Assembly: GCA_945882675.1 (NCBI GenBank)
Contig: CAMCWU010000004.1
Span: forward strand, 1 to 40,547
DNA from: Klebsiella pneumoniae
GTDB lineage: Bacteria; Myxococcota_A; UBA796; GCA-2862545
Length of the DNA: 40,547 nt
Reading direction: 5' to 3'
Shown here: piece after piece, positions 7,749 to 17,372 of the stretch
Numbering within the stretch: the stretch's first letter is position 1
How the letters are laid out: every line of letters starts with the position of its first letter
Notes under the pieces: generated by a model
What the model was told of the DNA's origin: nothing
Seen by the model: only the letters and a program-made list of their open reading frames with translations
Database searches by the model: none
Program-made: the position numbers and the translations under genes

Positions 7749-8812
7749 TCAAGACGCCCGCCGGCATCCGCTGGAGCTGCCACGGCTGCGGGACGTGCTG
7801 CACCGGCCACGACCTGGGGCCGGTGGAGCCCGCGGTGATCCCGCGGCTGATCGACGCCGGCATCGCCGAGAAGTGGGCGCCCGCGGCCGACGGTTGGTTC
7901 GAAGAGCGGACGGACGGGATCTTCCTGCGGCAGGTCGGCGGCGCGTGCGTATTCCTGCGTCCGGACAAGCTGTGCGCGGTCCACGCCCTCGTCGGCGCGG
8001 ACGCGAAGCCCGGGTTCTGCCGTGAGTTTCCCTACCACTTCGTGGACGACCCGCGCGGGACGGTCGCGGTGATCCGCGCCACGTGCGCAGGGTTCTACCG
8101 GTCGTTCCGGGACGGGGCGGAGCTCGATCCGGCCACCGTGGAGGCCGCTGCGGCGCTCCCGCGCGTCGCTCCGCGTACCCGGTTCGCGCCCGCCACCGTG
8201 CAGGCGCTGCCGGGCCTGGACGTGCCGCTCGACACCTGGCTCGACTGGGAAGCCGCCGCGATCGCGGACCTCGAGGCGGTCGGGGCGGCCCCGCCCGCGA
8301 CGCAGATCGGCTACGTCCGGGACGGCATAGCGCGGCGCGCCGGCATCACGCTCGCGCCCCCGCGGCCCGAGCAATACGACGCCGCGGTCCGGGCGCTCAG
8401 CTTCATGTTGGTCCGGGTGCTGGAGGCCGCGCTCGCGGCACCGGGCGGCCAGGCGCACCAGGTCGAGTTCGCGCAGGACTGCCGCGCCCTGCTCATCGGC
8501 GCGCACGAAGCCCGGATCCCAGGGCCGCTGGACGACGAAGCGCTTGCGTGGGTGGATCTCCTGCTTCGCAGCCAGCTCCTGGCGCGTCCGTGGGCGGCCT
8601 GGGGAGGGCTCGCGGAGGGGCTCGGGGTGTGGCTGCTGGGGATCGAGGTCGCGCAGCGCGCGATCGGCCGCCCGGTGTCGCCAGCGGACCTCGCGGCGCC
8701 GCTGGAGGCGTGGGAGCGGCTCGTCGCCATCGGGGTCGTGGGGCAGTGGCTGCGCAAGGCGAAGGTCGCATTGATCGACCTCGTCATGCACGCGCCAGCG
8801 GGGCAGGCCTAG
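7745..8812 (+). CDS. YkgJ-type Cys-cluster protein (CxxCxxCC), long form
   Basis: A 355-residue protein whose N-terminus has Cys12, Cys15, Cys18 and Cys19 (SCHGCGTCC), plus later Cys in GGACVFL, KLCAVH and GFCREFP. This is the metal/Fe-S-binding pattern of the YkgJ family, to which flagellin N-methylase FliB also belongs. The family covers the first 130 residues; the remaining 220 form a mostly helical extension I do not recognise. The ATG shares bases with the TGA of the kinase/thioredoxin-like gene (ATGA at 7745-7748), so the pair is almost certainly one transcript. A redox-linked or modification role alongside that protein is inferred from this coupling. It converges with a possible small gene whose stop overlaps its own. 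Confidence 0.88.
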   Translation: MIKTPAGIRWSCHGCGTCCTGHDLGPVEPAVIPRLIDAGIAEKWAPAADGWFEERTDGIFLRQVGGACVFLRPDKLCAVHALVGADAKPGFCREFPYHFVDDPRGTVAVIRATCAGFYRSFRDGAELDPATVEAAAALPRVAPRTRFAPATVQALPGLDVPLDTWLDWEAAAIADLEAVGAAPPATQIGYVRDGIARRAGITLAPPRPEQYDAAVRALSFMLVRVLEAALAAPGGQAHQVEFAQDCRALLIGAHEARIPGPLDDEALAWVDLLLRSQLLARPWAAWGGLAEGLGVWLLGIEVAQRAIGRPVSPADLAAPLEAWERLVAIGVVGQWLRKAKVALIDLVMHAPAGQA

Positions 8813-9123
8813 TTGTCGGGGCATTCCTCGAGGGATACCCCGAGCCAGTCGGCGGCATACGCTGTCGCCCGGCCGGTCCGCACCGGCCGGTCCGCCACCC
8901 ACATCGCCGGCACCCCGGCGCGCACGGCGAGCGCGAGATAGCCGTGCGGGCCGACGGGAAGGAGGACGGCGTCGATCCGGGTTCTGGCGAGTGTGGACAA
9001 GACCTGCTCCCTCAGCTCACCGGGGCGGATATGGGGCCCACGGAGTTGACTCGTGACTTTGTCCAACGGGTCCTGGCAGTCGATCGCTGAGCTCGCCGTG
9101 CTGGAGGACGGACGATCGGCCAT
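8809..9123 (-). CDS. Possible small protein or gene remnant
   Basis: An open frame of 104 codons whose C-terminal two thirds have protein-like composition (AVLLPVGPHGYLALAV, GVPAMWVADRP), unlike the Arg/Pro-rich shadows common in this window. The only in-frame ATG at 9123 lies inside the divergent activator gene. A TTG at 9000 would give 63 residues and avoid that overlap, so the true 5' end is unclear. It fills the otherwise empty 240 bp between the Cys-cluster gene and the activator gene. I recognise no family, and a remnant of a longer gene is as likely as an intact one. Confidence 0.35.
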   Translation of the reverse strand: MADRPSSSTASSAIDCQDPLDKVTSQLRGPHIRPGELREQVLSTLARTRIDAVLLPVGPHGYLALAVRAGVPAMWVADRPVRTGRATAYAADWLGVSLEECPDN

Positions 9124-9262
9124 CGAGGCCGCTTCCCAGGCTCTCGTCCACGCGCTCGGGGCGTCGCGTGTCTACGTTGAAATGGGGCGCGCCGGTGCCG
9201 CGCCGGTGGCGTTCGCGGTCTCCGGGCTCGACGGCGCTGCGGCGACCACGATCCGTCAGTAG
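9053..9262 (+). pseudogene. N-terminal GAF fragment of AAA+ transcription activator, ended by in-frame TAG
   Basis: A GTG start at 9053 with GGAG eight bases upstream opens a 69-residue frame that ends in TAG at 9260-9262. The residues (SIAELAVLEDGRSAIEAA, ASRVYVEMGRAG) look like the first half of a GAF sensor domain. The same frame continues past the TAG with LSRGIIATSLAAGKPVLTT, the expected second half of that GAF domain, and then the AAA+ domain at 9308-10531. One substitution or sequencing error would restore a single protein of about 492 residues. I therefore read this as the front of an interrupted gene rather than an independent small gene. Confidence 0.65.
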
Positions 9263-9307
9263 CTCTCGCGCGGGATCATCGCGACCTCGCTCGCCGCCGG
9301 AAAGCCG

Positions 9308-10527
9308 GTGCTCACCACGAGCGCGCGCATCGACGACCGCTTCCGGGAGCGGGCATCCGTCCAGCGCAACAGCATCGAGGCCGTGCTCTGCCTGCCCATC
9401 CCGGACCCGCCAGGCGGCGTCGTCTGGATCGAGCGCGCGGCGTCGAAAGGCCCGTACCTGCCGGAGGAGGTCGCCTTCGCGCGGGCGGCGGCCGCGATCG
9501 CCGGCGCCACGCACCTGCGCCTCCGGAGCGCGCCGAGCGCCGCCCCCCCTGGCCGCGGGCTGTCGCACGACGGGTTCGTCGCGGAGAGCCCCGCGATCCG
9601 CGCGGCGCTCGAGCAGGTGGCGATGGTCGCGCCGCTCGACGTGGACGTGCTGCTCACCGGCCCGTCCGGCGCCGGCAAGACCGAGATCGCGCGGCTCCTG
9701 GCCGGCAACAGCAGCCGGCGAACCGGCCCGTTCGTCGCCGTGAACTGCGCCGCGATCCCCGAGAACCTGTTCGAGTCCGAGCTCTTCGGCGCCCGCGCCG
9801 GCGCCCACTCGACCGCCACGCGCGCGATCGCCGGGAAGGTGGAGGCCGCTCGCGGCGGGACCCTGTTCCTCGACGAGATCGGAGAGGTGCCGCTCGGCGC
9901 ACAGGCCAAGCTCCTCCAGGTGCTCCAGGAGCGCGTGTACTGGCCGCTCGGCGCGTCGGAGGCGGAGCGGGCAGACGTCCGCGTGATCGCCGCCACTAAC
10001 GCGGATCTTCCCGCGCTCGTGAAGGAGCGCCGCTTCCGCGAGGATCTGTACTGGCGCCTCGCGGTCTTCCCCATCCAGGTGCCTGGGCTCGATCGGCGGC
10101 GCGAGGACATCGTCCCGCTAGCGGAAGCGTTCGCGACCAGCGCCAGCGGCCGCCTCAAGCTCGAGCGGGTCCCGCTGTCGGCGACTACGGCCGCCTGGCT
10201 CGAAGCGCGCGACTGGACCGGGCACCTCCGTCAGCTCCGCAACGGCGTGGAGGCCGCGGTGATCCGCGCGAACCACGAGGGCGCCACGACGATCGCCCCG
10301 AAGCACTTCGGCGCCGCGCCGGCGGACGCCCCGCCCCGCGTATTCTACGACCTGACGCGGGACTTCCAGCGCTCCCTGCTGCAGCGCGCGATGAGCCAGG
10401 CCGGCTCCCGCGCGGAGGACGCCGCAGCTGCCCTCGGCCTCGCGCGGTCGACGTTCTACAAGCTGTGGCGCGAGGTCGGCCTCTCCGACGGGACCCGGAA
10501 CACGGAGGGGCCCAGGAACGGCGACCC

Positions 10528-10531
<4 letters not shown>
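9308..10531 (+). CDS. Sigma-54-activator-type AAA+ regulator with Fis-like HTH (downstream part of interrupted gene)
   Basis: The frame is open from 9263 after the TAG; GTG at 9308 is the first plausible restart and gives 407 residues. The rest of a GAF domain is followed by the AAA+ domain: Walker A GPSGAGKTEIA, FVAVNCAAIPENLFESELFG, Walker B GGTLFLDEIGE, VRVIAATN and the RFREDLYWRLAVF sensor region. The C-terminus ends in a Fis-type HTH (AEDAAAALGLARSTFYKLWRE). The loop that normally reads GAFTGA and touches sigma-54 reads GAHSTA (9800-9817), so it may not act on sigma-54. The TGA overlaps the ATG of the kinase-SUMF1 gene (ATGA at 10528-10531), suggesting one regulatory unit in which the kinase could modify or read out the activator. 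Confidence 0.88.
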
Positions 10532-12759
<2,228 letters not shown>

Positions 12760-12768
12760 AGCGAAAAA

Positions 12769-12785
12769 GTTCACAACCTGTGAAC
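12769..12785. promoter_or_regulatory. Perfect 7-3-7 inverted repeat, candidate operator
   Basis: GTTCACA-ACC-TGTGAAC is a perfect interrupted palindrome in the A/T-richer gap between the kinase-SUMF1 stop (12759) and the ParB-HTH gene (12853). It begins 9 bases after the stop and ends 67 bases before the start. There is no T-tract after it, so a terminator is unlikely. The position fits an operator of the downstream DNA-binding protein, possibly autoregulation. This is inference from symmetry and place. Confidence 0.55.
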
Positions 12786-12852
12786 ACTAAGAATGGGGAC
12801 GTGGTGGTGCCTCGCGATCATCCGCACGACACTGACCGCGGGGGAACCGGTC

Positions 12853-13476
12853 ATGACCGCACTTCTCGAGCAGGCCTTCACCTTCGCCCAGACGGCGGCG
12901 CACGACCGCATCGACGACGAGCTCGAGCTCGGTCGCCTGCTGGTGGCAGCGCGTGAGGAGAACCCCGACCTCGATGTCGCAGGTTTCTCACGCCTCGTCG
13001 GCCTCAGCCCGTCGCGCGTATACCGTGCCACTCGGGTGCTGGAACTGTGCACCCGCGTGGGCTGCGACTGGCCGGGGCTCACGCCGAGCCACCTCCGCGC
13101 CGTGTTCCCGGTGCCGCCCGAGCTGCAGCGCGAGCTCCTGGAGCGGGCCGAGGCCGAGGCCTGGCCGGTCCGGAAGCTCGTGCAGGAGGCCGAGCGCACG
13201 CCGCAGCTGCTGCGTACGCGCGGTCGCCCCCGCGTGAGCCCCGCCCTCAAGACGATCCGGGAGCTCCATCGCCTGGCGACGGAGTCCGGAGCGTTCGAGG
13301 GGGCGGACGCCCTCACGCGCATGTCGAGCCGGGAGATGAGAAAGATCCTCGCGGACGTCGACCGGCTGGCAGCGGAGCTCGCCGCCCTCCAGTCCCTCCT
13401 GCGCCGGCCGGGGAGCCGCGGCCCCCGCCCGTCCGAGCCCGCGCGCATGCGCGCCGTGGGCTCGCAGCAGGCCTGA
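12853..13476 (+). CDS. Solo ParB/KorB-type HTH protein
   Basis: A 207-residue protein starting at the ATG at 12853 (GGGGGAA just upstream); a GTG at 12793... frame upstream reads through non-conserved codons. Residues about 40-125 follow the order of the ParB central HTH: FSRLVGLSPSRVYRATRVLEL, then LTPSHLRAVFPVPPELQREL, then WPVRKLVQEAE. The N-terminal CTP-binding domain of true ParB is absent, so this is not a chromosome-segregation ParB. A basic RGRP segment and a C-terminal coiled-coil-like stretch (EMRKILADVDRLAAELAALQS) suggest a dimer that binds DNA. A perfect palindrome lies 67 bp upstream. It follows the kinase-SUMF1 gene and converges with the small secreted-protein gene, with 3 bp between their stops. 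Confidence 0.72.
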   Translation: MTALLEQAFTFAQTAAHDRIDDELELGRLLVAAREENPDLDVAGFSRLVGLSPSRVYRATRVLELCTRVGCDWPGLTPSHLRAVFPVPPELQRELLERAEAEAWPVRKLVQEAERTPQLLRTRGRPRVSPALKTIRELHRLATESGAFEGADALTRMSSREMRKILADVDRLAAELAALQSLLRRPGSRGPRPSEPARMRAVGSQQA

Positions 13477-13479
13477 CGC

Positions 13480-13920
13480 CTAGTAGATGGTGAGCTCGAG
13501 CCCCGGGGCGCCGCCCGAGAAGGTGCCCTGGGTGCTGGTGAAGGGCGTGAGGGCCTGGTAAACCGCCTCGCCGCCATCGAGCGTGAAGGACGTGTGCGGC
13601 TCGCTGTACGAGACCGTCCAGGAGCCGTTCGTCACGCTGAGCGCGGTGCCGTACCGGACCGACACGCCGCAGTAGTCGCCGGGGGCGATCGTCTTCGTCC
13701 AGCCAGCCGCGAAGTCCACGTTGGCGTTCACGGCGTACTCCTCGTACCCGCCCGCGCACTTGTGGACGCGCACGCTGTTCACGTACGCGCTGGCCGACGT
13801 GATGTCGTTCAGCCCGCGGGTGGCGACGATGCCGAGCTCGGGATTGCCCATGTACTGGATGGCGTCCGCGGACACGGAGAAGGAAACGACTGCAAGCAGG
13901 GCGGCGACGCGCAAGGACAT
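13480..13920 (-). CDS. Small secreted protein expressed from a sigma-54 promoter
   Basis: A 146-residue protein from the ATG at 13920, with GAGG seven bases upstream. A signal peptide (LRVAALLAVVSFSVSADA) is followed by a beta-rich mature domain of about 127 residues with two Cys (VHKCAGGYEEY and GDYCGVSVRYG) that probably pair. I recognise no family. A matching -24/-12 sigma-54 element lies at 13957-13972 on the same strand and predicts a transcript start about 26 bases ahead of the ATG, so expression should need an AAA+ activator and respond to a condition such as starvation or development. Its upstream neighbour on the same strand is the TIGR02147 regulator. Confidence 0.8.
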   Translation of the reverse strand: MSLRVAALLAVVSFSVSADAIQYMGNPELGIVATRGLNDITSASAYVNSVRVHKCAGGYEEYAVNANVDFAAGWTKTIAPGDYCGVSVRYGTALSVTNGSWTVSYSEPHTSFTLDGGEAVYQALTPFTSTQGTFSGGAPGLELTIY

Positions 13921-13956
13921 GAAAGACCTCGATGTACGGCTGTTGCCACGCATGCT

Positions 13957-13972
13957 TGCAATGCGCGTGCCA
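13957..13972 (-). promoter_or_regulatory. Sigma-54 (RpoN) -24/-12 promoter
   Basis: Read on the minus strand the sequence is TGGCAC-GCGCA-TTGCA, an exact match to the RpoN consensus TGGCAC-N5-TTGCW with the obligatory GG and GC dinucleotides in the right spacing. It points at the secreted-protein gene, with a predicted start near 13946, a 5' leader of about 26 bases and a ribosome site. It lies in non-coding DNA between 13921 and 14046, which makes a chance match less likely. Confidence 0.85.
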
Positions 13973-14046
13973 GCGTCTTACACCGAGATTACAACCCTCC
14001 CTCCGTCGTCGACGTCCAGGTCTGTGGAACCCTGCCCTGCGGCCGT

Positions 14047-14895
14047 CTACGATCGCGGACCGGCGTCGCCTTCCTCTACAGGTCGGCTCAGCGGGATGAC
14101 GAACAGGCCGAGCGCGACGACCTGGTCGGCATCCTGCAGCTCCCGGAAGGGATTGATCGCATCGATCTCCATCTGGTGGAGGGCCCGCTTCAGGGCCGGC
14201 AGGTCGGACGAGCGGATGCTGAAAGACGCGGCGACGAAGTGACGGGCAGACGCGGGGTCCGTCTGGAGCGACTGGCCGGCGCGGTCCAGCAGCTCGAGGT
14301 GGATCTGCCGGACCTGCCGGGCGAGGTCGGGCTGACTGACCTCCGAGCCCGTGGCCCGCATCGGCTGCACTTGCTTCCAGCTCCCGTCCTTCTGTTGCTT
14401 GAGAAGGCCGGACGACATCAGGTTGTCGAGCTCCGTCCGGATCCGCTCCAGGTCTACGCCCGGCATCCGAGCGGCGATCCACTCCAGGTCCGGTCGGAAG
14501 CCCGCCAGGGTCGTCAGCTCCGATATCGTCAGTCGCGTCAGGTCCGTATGGATCTTACGGACGTCGTTGCCGGTCTTCTTACGGTCGCGCTCGTACTGGC
14601 GCGTAGCGTCGATCTGCATCCGCGCCGCGCGGCGCAGCTCATCCGTCGGGCTGTTCTCCATGCGCACGAGCGCCTCGAAGTACGAGGCCTCTTCCGGCTC
14701 GAGGAACATGGCTGCCGACCACTTCCGGGCGTCCTCCAGGGGGATCCGCCGCTCGCCACCGACCACCATGGAGACGTGGGCGCCCGACTGCTTCAGGCGC
14801 CCCGCGATCGCGCGCTGCGTGCAGCTCTTGCGTTCCTTGGAGCGATCCCGGATGAACGCGCGGTACTCGCTGTACTCGTAGATCGAGGAGGGCAT
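14047..14895 (-). CDS. TIGR02147 family protein, probable transcription regulator
   Basis: A 282-residue protein. The N-terminus SSIYEYSEYRAFIRDRSKERK matches the opening of TIGR02147 proteins (known from Fibrobacter, Bdellovibrio and Myxococcota), and this fixes the start at the ATG at 14895 rather than upstream in-frame codons. An HTH-like stretch follows (TQRAIAGRLKQSGAHVSMVVGGERRI). The C-terminal half carries the family's helical domain, here with FVAASFSIRSSDLPALKRALHQME. No enzyme motif and no signal peptide, so it should be cytoplasmic. It follows the kinase-receiver gene by 81 bp on the same strand, so the kinase might control it. Its gene ends just ahead of the sigma-54 promoter. 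Confidence 0.85.
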   Translation of the reverse strand: MPSSIYEYSEYRAFIRDRSKERKSCTQRAIAGRLKQSGAHVSMVVGGERRIPLEDARKWSAAMFLEPEEASYFEALVRMENSPTDELRRAARMQIDATRQYERDRKKTGNDVRKIHTDLTRLTISELTTLAGFRPDLEWIAARMPGVDLERIRTELDNLMSSGLLKQQKDGSWKQVQPMRATGSEVSQPDLARQVRQIHLELLDRAGQSLQTDPASARHFVAASFSIRSSDLPALKRALHQMEIDAINPFRELQDADQVVALGLFVIPLSRPVEEGDAGPRS

Positions 14896-14976
14896 CCGGG
14901 CGGTGCTCCGGGGAACGCGCCAGCGTCGCGGACCCAACTCCATTCTAACCCGTGGCGGACCCTTCCACAACTCCGC

Positions 14977-16278
14977 TCAGCTGGCTTCCGACGGGAGGAT
15001 CGCCCGGGAGATCGCGCCCAGGAGCTCGTCACGCGCACACGGCTTGCGGATAATGCCGCCGCTCGGGAGGTGCGCGCCGAACAGCGACGAGCTGGTCGAC
15101 AGCGAGCTCGTGTAGATCACCGGAATGCCGGGCCGACTGGCCTGAACGTCCTCGAACGCGCCCTCCGACGCGAGGATGACGTCCACGAGGGCGACGTCCA
15201 CGAAGCCCCGATGGCCCTCGACCGCGCGCACGGCCTCCGCCGCATCCGCCGCGACAAGGACCTGGACGCCCTCCTCCTCGAGCTGCTGCCGGAGCCAGCG
15301 CTGGCTGCGCAGGTCGTGGTCGAGGACCAGCGCCGTCCGCTTCCGGGGGATCCCCGCTGGAATGGACAGCGAGGGGCGGGTGAGCCGCGGGATCAGCGGC
15401 ACGCTCGACCGGGGCGGCACCACGAGCGGCGGGTGCTTCGGGTCCGGCGGCAGGCGGCCCAGGAGACGGCGGAGATCCTCGCAGAACGCCTTGGCGGTGC
15501 GCGTGCGCTCCGCCGGGTCGTACGCGAGCGCCCGGATCAGCACATCCTGCAGCGGCCCCGGGATCCCGTCGAGCAGCTCCGGCCGGAAGCTCATCGCGAA
15601 GAGGTCGAGCTGGATCCGGTCGGTCAGCAAGCTGTACAGCGTCGCCGCGAGGCCGTAGACATCTGACGTGGGCGTGGCGCCGCGCCCGTCCTCGCGCTGC
15701 TCGGGCGCCATGTAGCCGAGCGTGCCGATCGACTCGCCCGTGTGCGAGTGCTGCGCATCCCCGACCTCGAACCGGGCGATCCCAAAGTCCGCGACCTTGA
15801 GGCGGCCGTCGATCGTCATGAGCAGGTTCGCGGGCTTGAGGTCGCGGTGGACGATGCCGTACTCGTGGGCTTCACGTACGCCGTCCGCGGCCGCGGCTAC
15901 CATTCCGACCGCGAGCCGGGGCGGCAGCGGTCCATGCCGCTCGACCCAGCCGCCGAGCGAACCGCCTTCGCACAGCTCCATGACCAGGTACGAGAAGCCG
16001 GCTTCCTCCCCGCTGTCGTAGACGGCGACCACGTGCGGGTGGTCGAGCGCCCGCAGCGCGCGGGCCTCGCCCTCGAACCGGGCGCGATGCGTCGGATCCG
16101 CGAGCACACGCGGGTCCGGGATCTTGACCGCTAGCGACTCCCCCGTGCGCTCGTCGTGGACCTTGTACACGGACGCCATGGCGCCCCGCCCGATGGCTTC
16201 CAGCAGCCGATAGCGCCCCCCCAACCTCTCCGGAGGGCGAGGCGGCGGAGAATCCGAGGCGGGGAACAGGCTCGACAT
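14977..16278 (-). CDS. Hybrid Ser/Thr kinase with C-terminal receiver domain
   Basis: A 433-residue cytoplasmic protein. Residues 22-275 are a complete Hanks kinase: IGRGAMASVY, Lys52 in AVK, HRDLKPAN (144-151), DFG (164-166), GTLGYMAPEQ. A Pro-rich linker (280-310) leads to a receiver domain (314-428) with the acidic pair near 320-322 (VLDHD), phosphoacceptor Asp366 (ALVDVIL), Thr/Ser at 390-391 and Lys412 followed by Pro (IIRKP). All active residues are kept in both parts, so a histidine kinase elsewhere could phosphorylate the receiver and control the Ser/Thr kinase. ATG at 16278 with AGGA upstream. Divergent from the arginase-family gene (67 bp between them). Confidence 0.92.
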   Translation of the reverse strand: MSSLFPASDSPPPRPPERLGGRYRLLEAIGRGAMASVYKVHDERTGESLAVKIPDPRVLADPTHRARFEGEARALRALDHPHVVAVYDSGEEAGFSYLVMELCEGGSLGGWVERHGPLPPRLAVGMVAAAADGVREAHEYGIVHRDLKPANLLMTIDGRLKVADFGIARFEVGDAQHSHTGESIGTLGYMAPEQREDGRGATPTSDVYGLAATLYSLLTDRIQLDLFAMSFRPELLDGIPGPLQDVLIRALAYDPAERTRTAKAFCEDLRRLLGRLPPDPKHPPLVVPPRSSVPLIPRLTRPSLSIPAGIPRKRTALVLDHDLRSQRWLRQQLEEEGVQVLVAADAAEAVRAVEGHRGFVDVALVDVILASEGAFEDVQASRPGIPVIYTSSLSTSSSLFGAHLPSGGIIRKPCARDELLGAISRAILPSEAS

Positions 16279-16345
16279 GGCCGCATCCTATCCGGTCGCC
16301 CGAGTCCATGTCAGGGGGGATATAGGGGTCGCCCGCGGAGGCAGC

Positions 16346-17368
16346 ATGACCGACTTCGACCCCGACGGCCCGGCGCGGCCCGGGAGCCTGTTCGGGCTCC
16401 CCAGCACTCCCGACGACGCGCGCGTCGTCGTCATCCCCGTCCCGTTCGAGGCGACGGCGTCCTTCGGGCGCGGGACCTCCGGCGCGCCCGCCGCAGTGCT
16501 CGAAGCCTCGTCACAGGTGGACCTCACCGACCTCGAGACCGGCGAGCCGTGGCGCGAAGGCATCGCCATGCTGCCCATCGATCCCACGATCGCGGCCTGG
16601 GACGCCGAAGCGAGCGGCCTCGCGCTCCAGATCATCGACGCCGGCGGGCCCACGCCCGAGCTCGCGGCGGCCAGCGCGCGCGTCAACGCGATCGGCGCGT
16701 CGCTGAACGCCTGGGTGTACGCCCAGACGAAGCGCGTGCTCGACGCCGGAAAGATCCCCGGGGTCCTCGGTGGGGACCACTCGGTGCCGTTCGGCGCGAT
16801 CCAGGCCGCGGCCGAGCGCTTTCCCGGCATGGGCATCCTCCACGTAGACGCCCACGCGGACCTGCGCGTCGCATACGAGGGCTTCGAGTGGAGCCACGCC
16901 TCGATCTTCTACAATGTGCGGACGAAGATCCCAGGCGTCGGCAACATCGTCCAGGTCGGGATCCGCGACGTGGGGGCGGCGGAGCTCGAGTTCTCGCGGA
17001 ACCGCGAGGATATGTTCATGTACACGGATCCCGAGCTCGCCTGGGAGATGGCGGGCGACGAGCCGTGGCTCCGGATCTGCGCGCGCATTGTCCGGCCGCT
17101 CCCGCGGGACGTGTGGGTGAGCTTCGACATCGACGGCCTCGAACCCTCGCTCTGCCCGGAGACGGGCACGCCGGTGCCGGGCGGATTGCGCTGGCGGGAG
17201 GCGCTCCTGCTCCTGCGGGTGCTCGCCGAGAACAACCACCGGATCGTGGGGTTCGACCTGGACGAGGTGGGGACGGGCGCATGGGACGCGAACGTGGGCG
17301 CGCGGCTGCTCTACAAGCTCGCGGGCTGGTCGATCGCGTCGCGGGAGAACACAGGTCCGAAGTACTGA
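16346..17368 (+). CDS. Arginase/agmatinase family Mn-dependent ureohydrolase
   Basis: A 340-residue enzyme with the binuclear Mn site of the ureohydrolase family: GGDHS (142-146, His145), DAHAD (168-172) and SFDIDGLEP with Asp261 and Asp263. It hydrolyses a guanidino group, releasing urea. The substrate (agmatine, arginine, guanidinobutyrate or another) cannot be fixed from sequence, and the gene context gives no polyamine neighbours. ATG at 16346 follows GGAGG by four bases; an upstream in-frame ATG at 16277 would start inside the kinase gene's initiation region and is rejected. The C-terminal FDLDEVGTG replaces the more usual Glu/Asn-Pro loop. It converges with queE, with only four bases between the stops. 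Confidence 0.85.
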   Translation: MTDFDPDGPARPGSLFGLPSTPDDARVVVIPVPFEATASFGRGTSGAPAAVLEASSQVDLTDLETGEPWREGIAMLPIDPTIAAWDAEASGLALQIIDAGGPTPELAAASARVNAIGASLNAWVYAQTKRVLDAGKIPGVLGGDHSVPFGAIQAAAERFPGMGILHVDAHADLRVAYEGFEWSHASIFYNVRTKIPGVGNIVQVGIRDVGAAELEFSRNREDMFMYTDPELAWEMAGDEPWLRICARIVRPLPRDVWVSFDIDGLEPSLCPETGTPVPGGLRWREALLLLRVLAENNHRIVGFDLDEVGTGAWDANVGARLLYKLAGWSIASRENTGPKY

Positions 17369-17372
17369 GTCG

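Noticed and set aside
9260-9262. TAG as a pyrrolysine or other recoded codon
   Set aside because: No pyrrolysine genes are visible and many genes in the window end in TAG (for example at 513 and 8812), so normal termination is more likely.
12853-13476. ParB-HTH protein as a plasmid or chromosome partition gene
   Set aside because: No ParA gene is adjacent, the CTP-binding domain is missing and no cluster of parS sites is visible.
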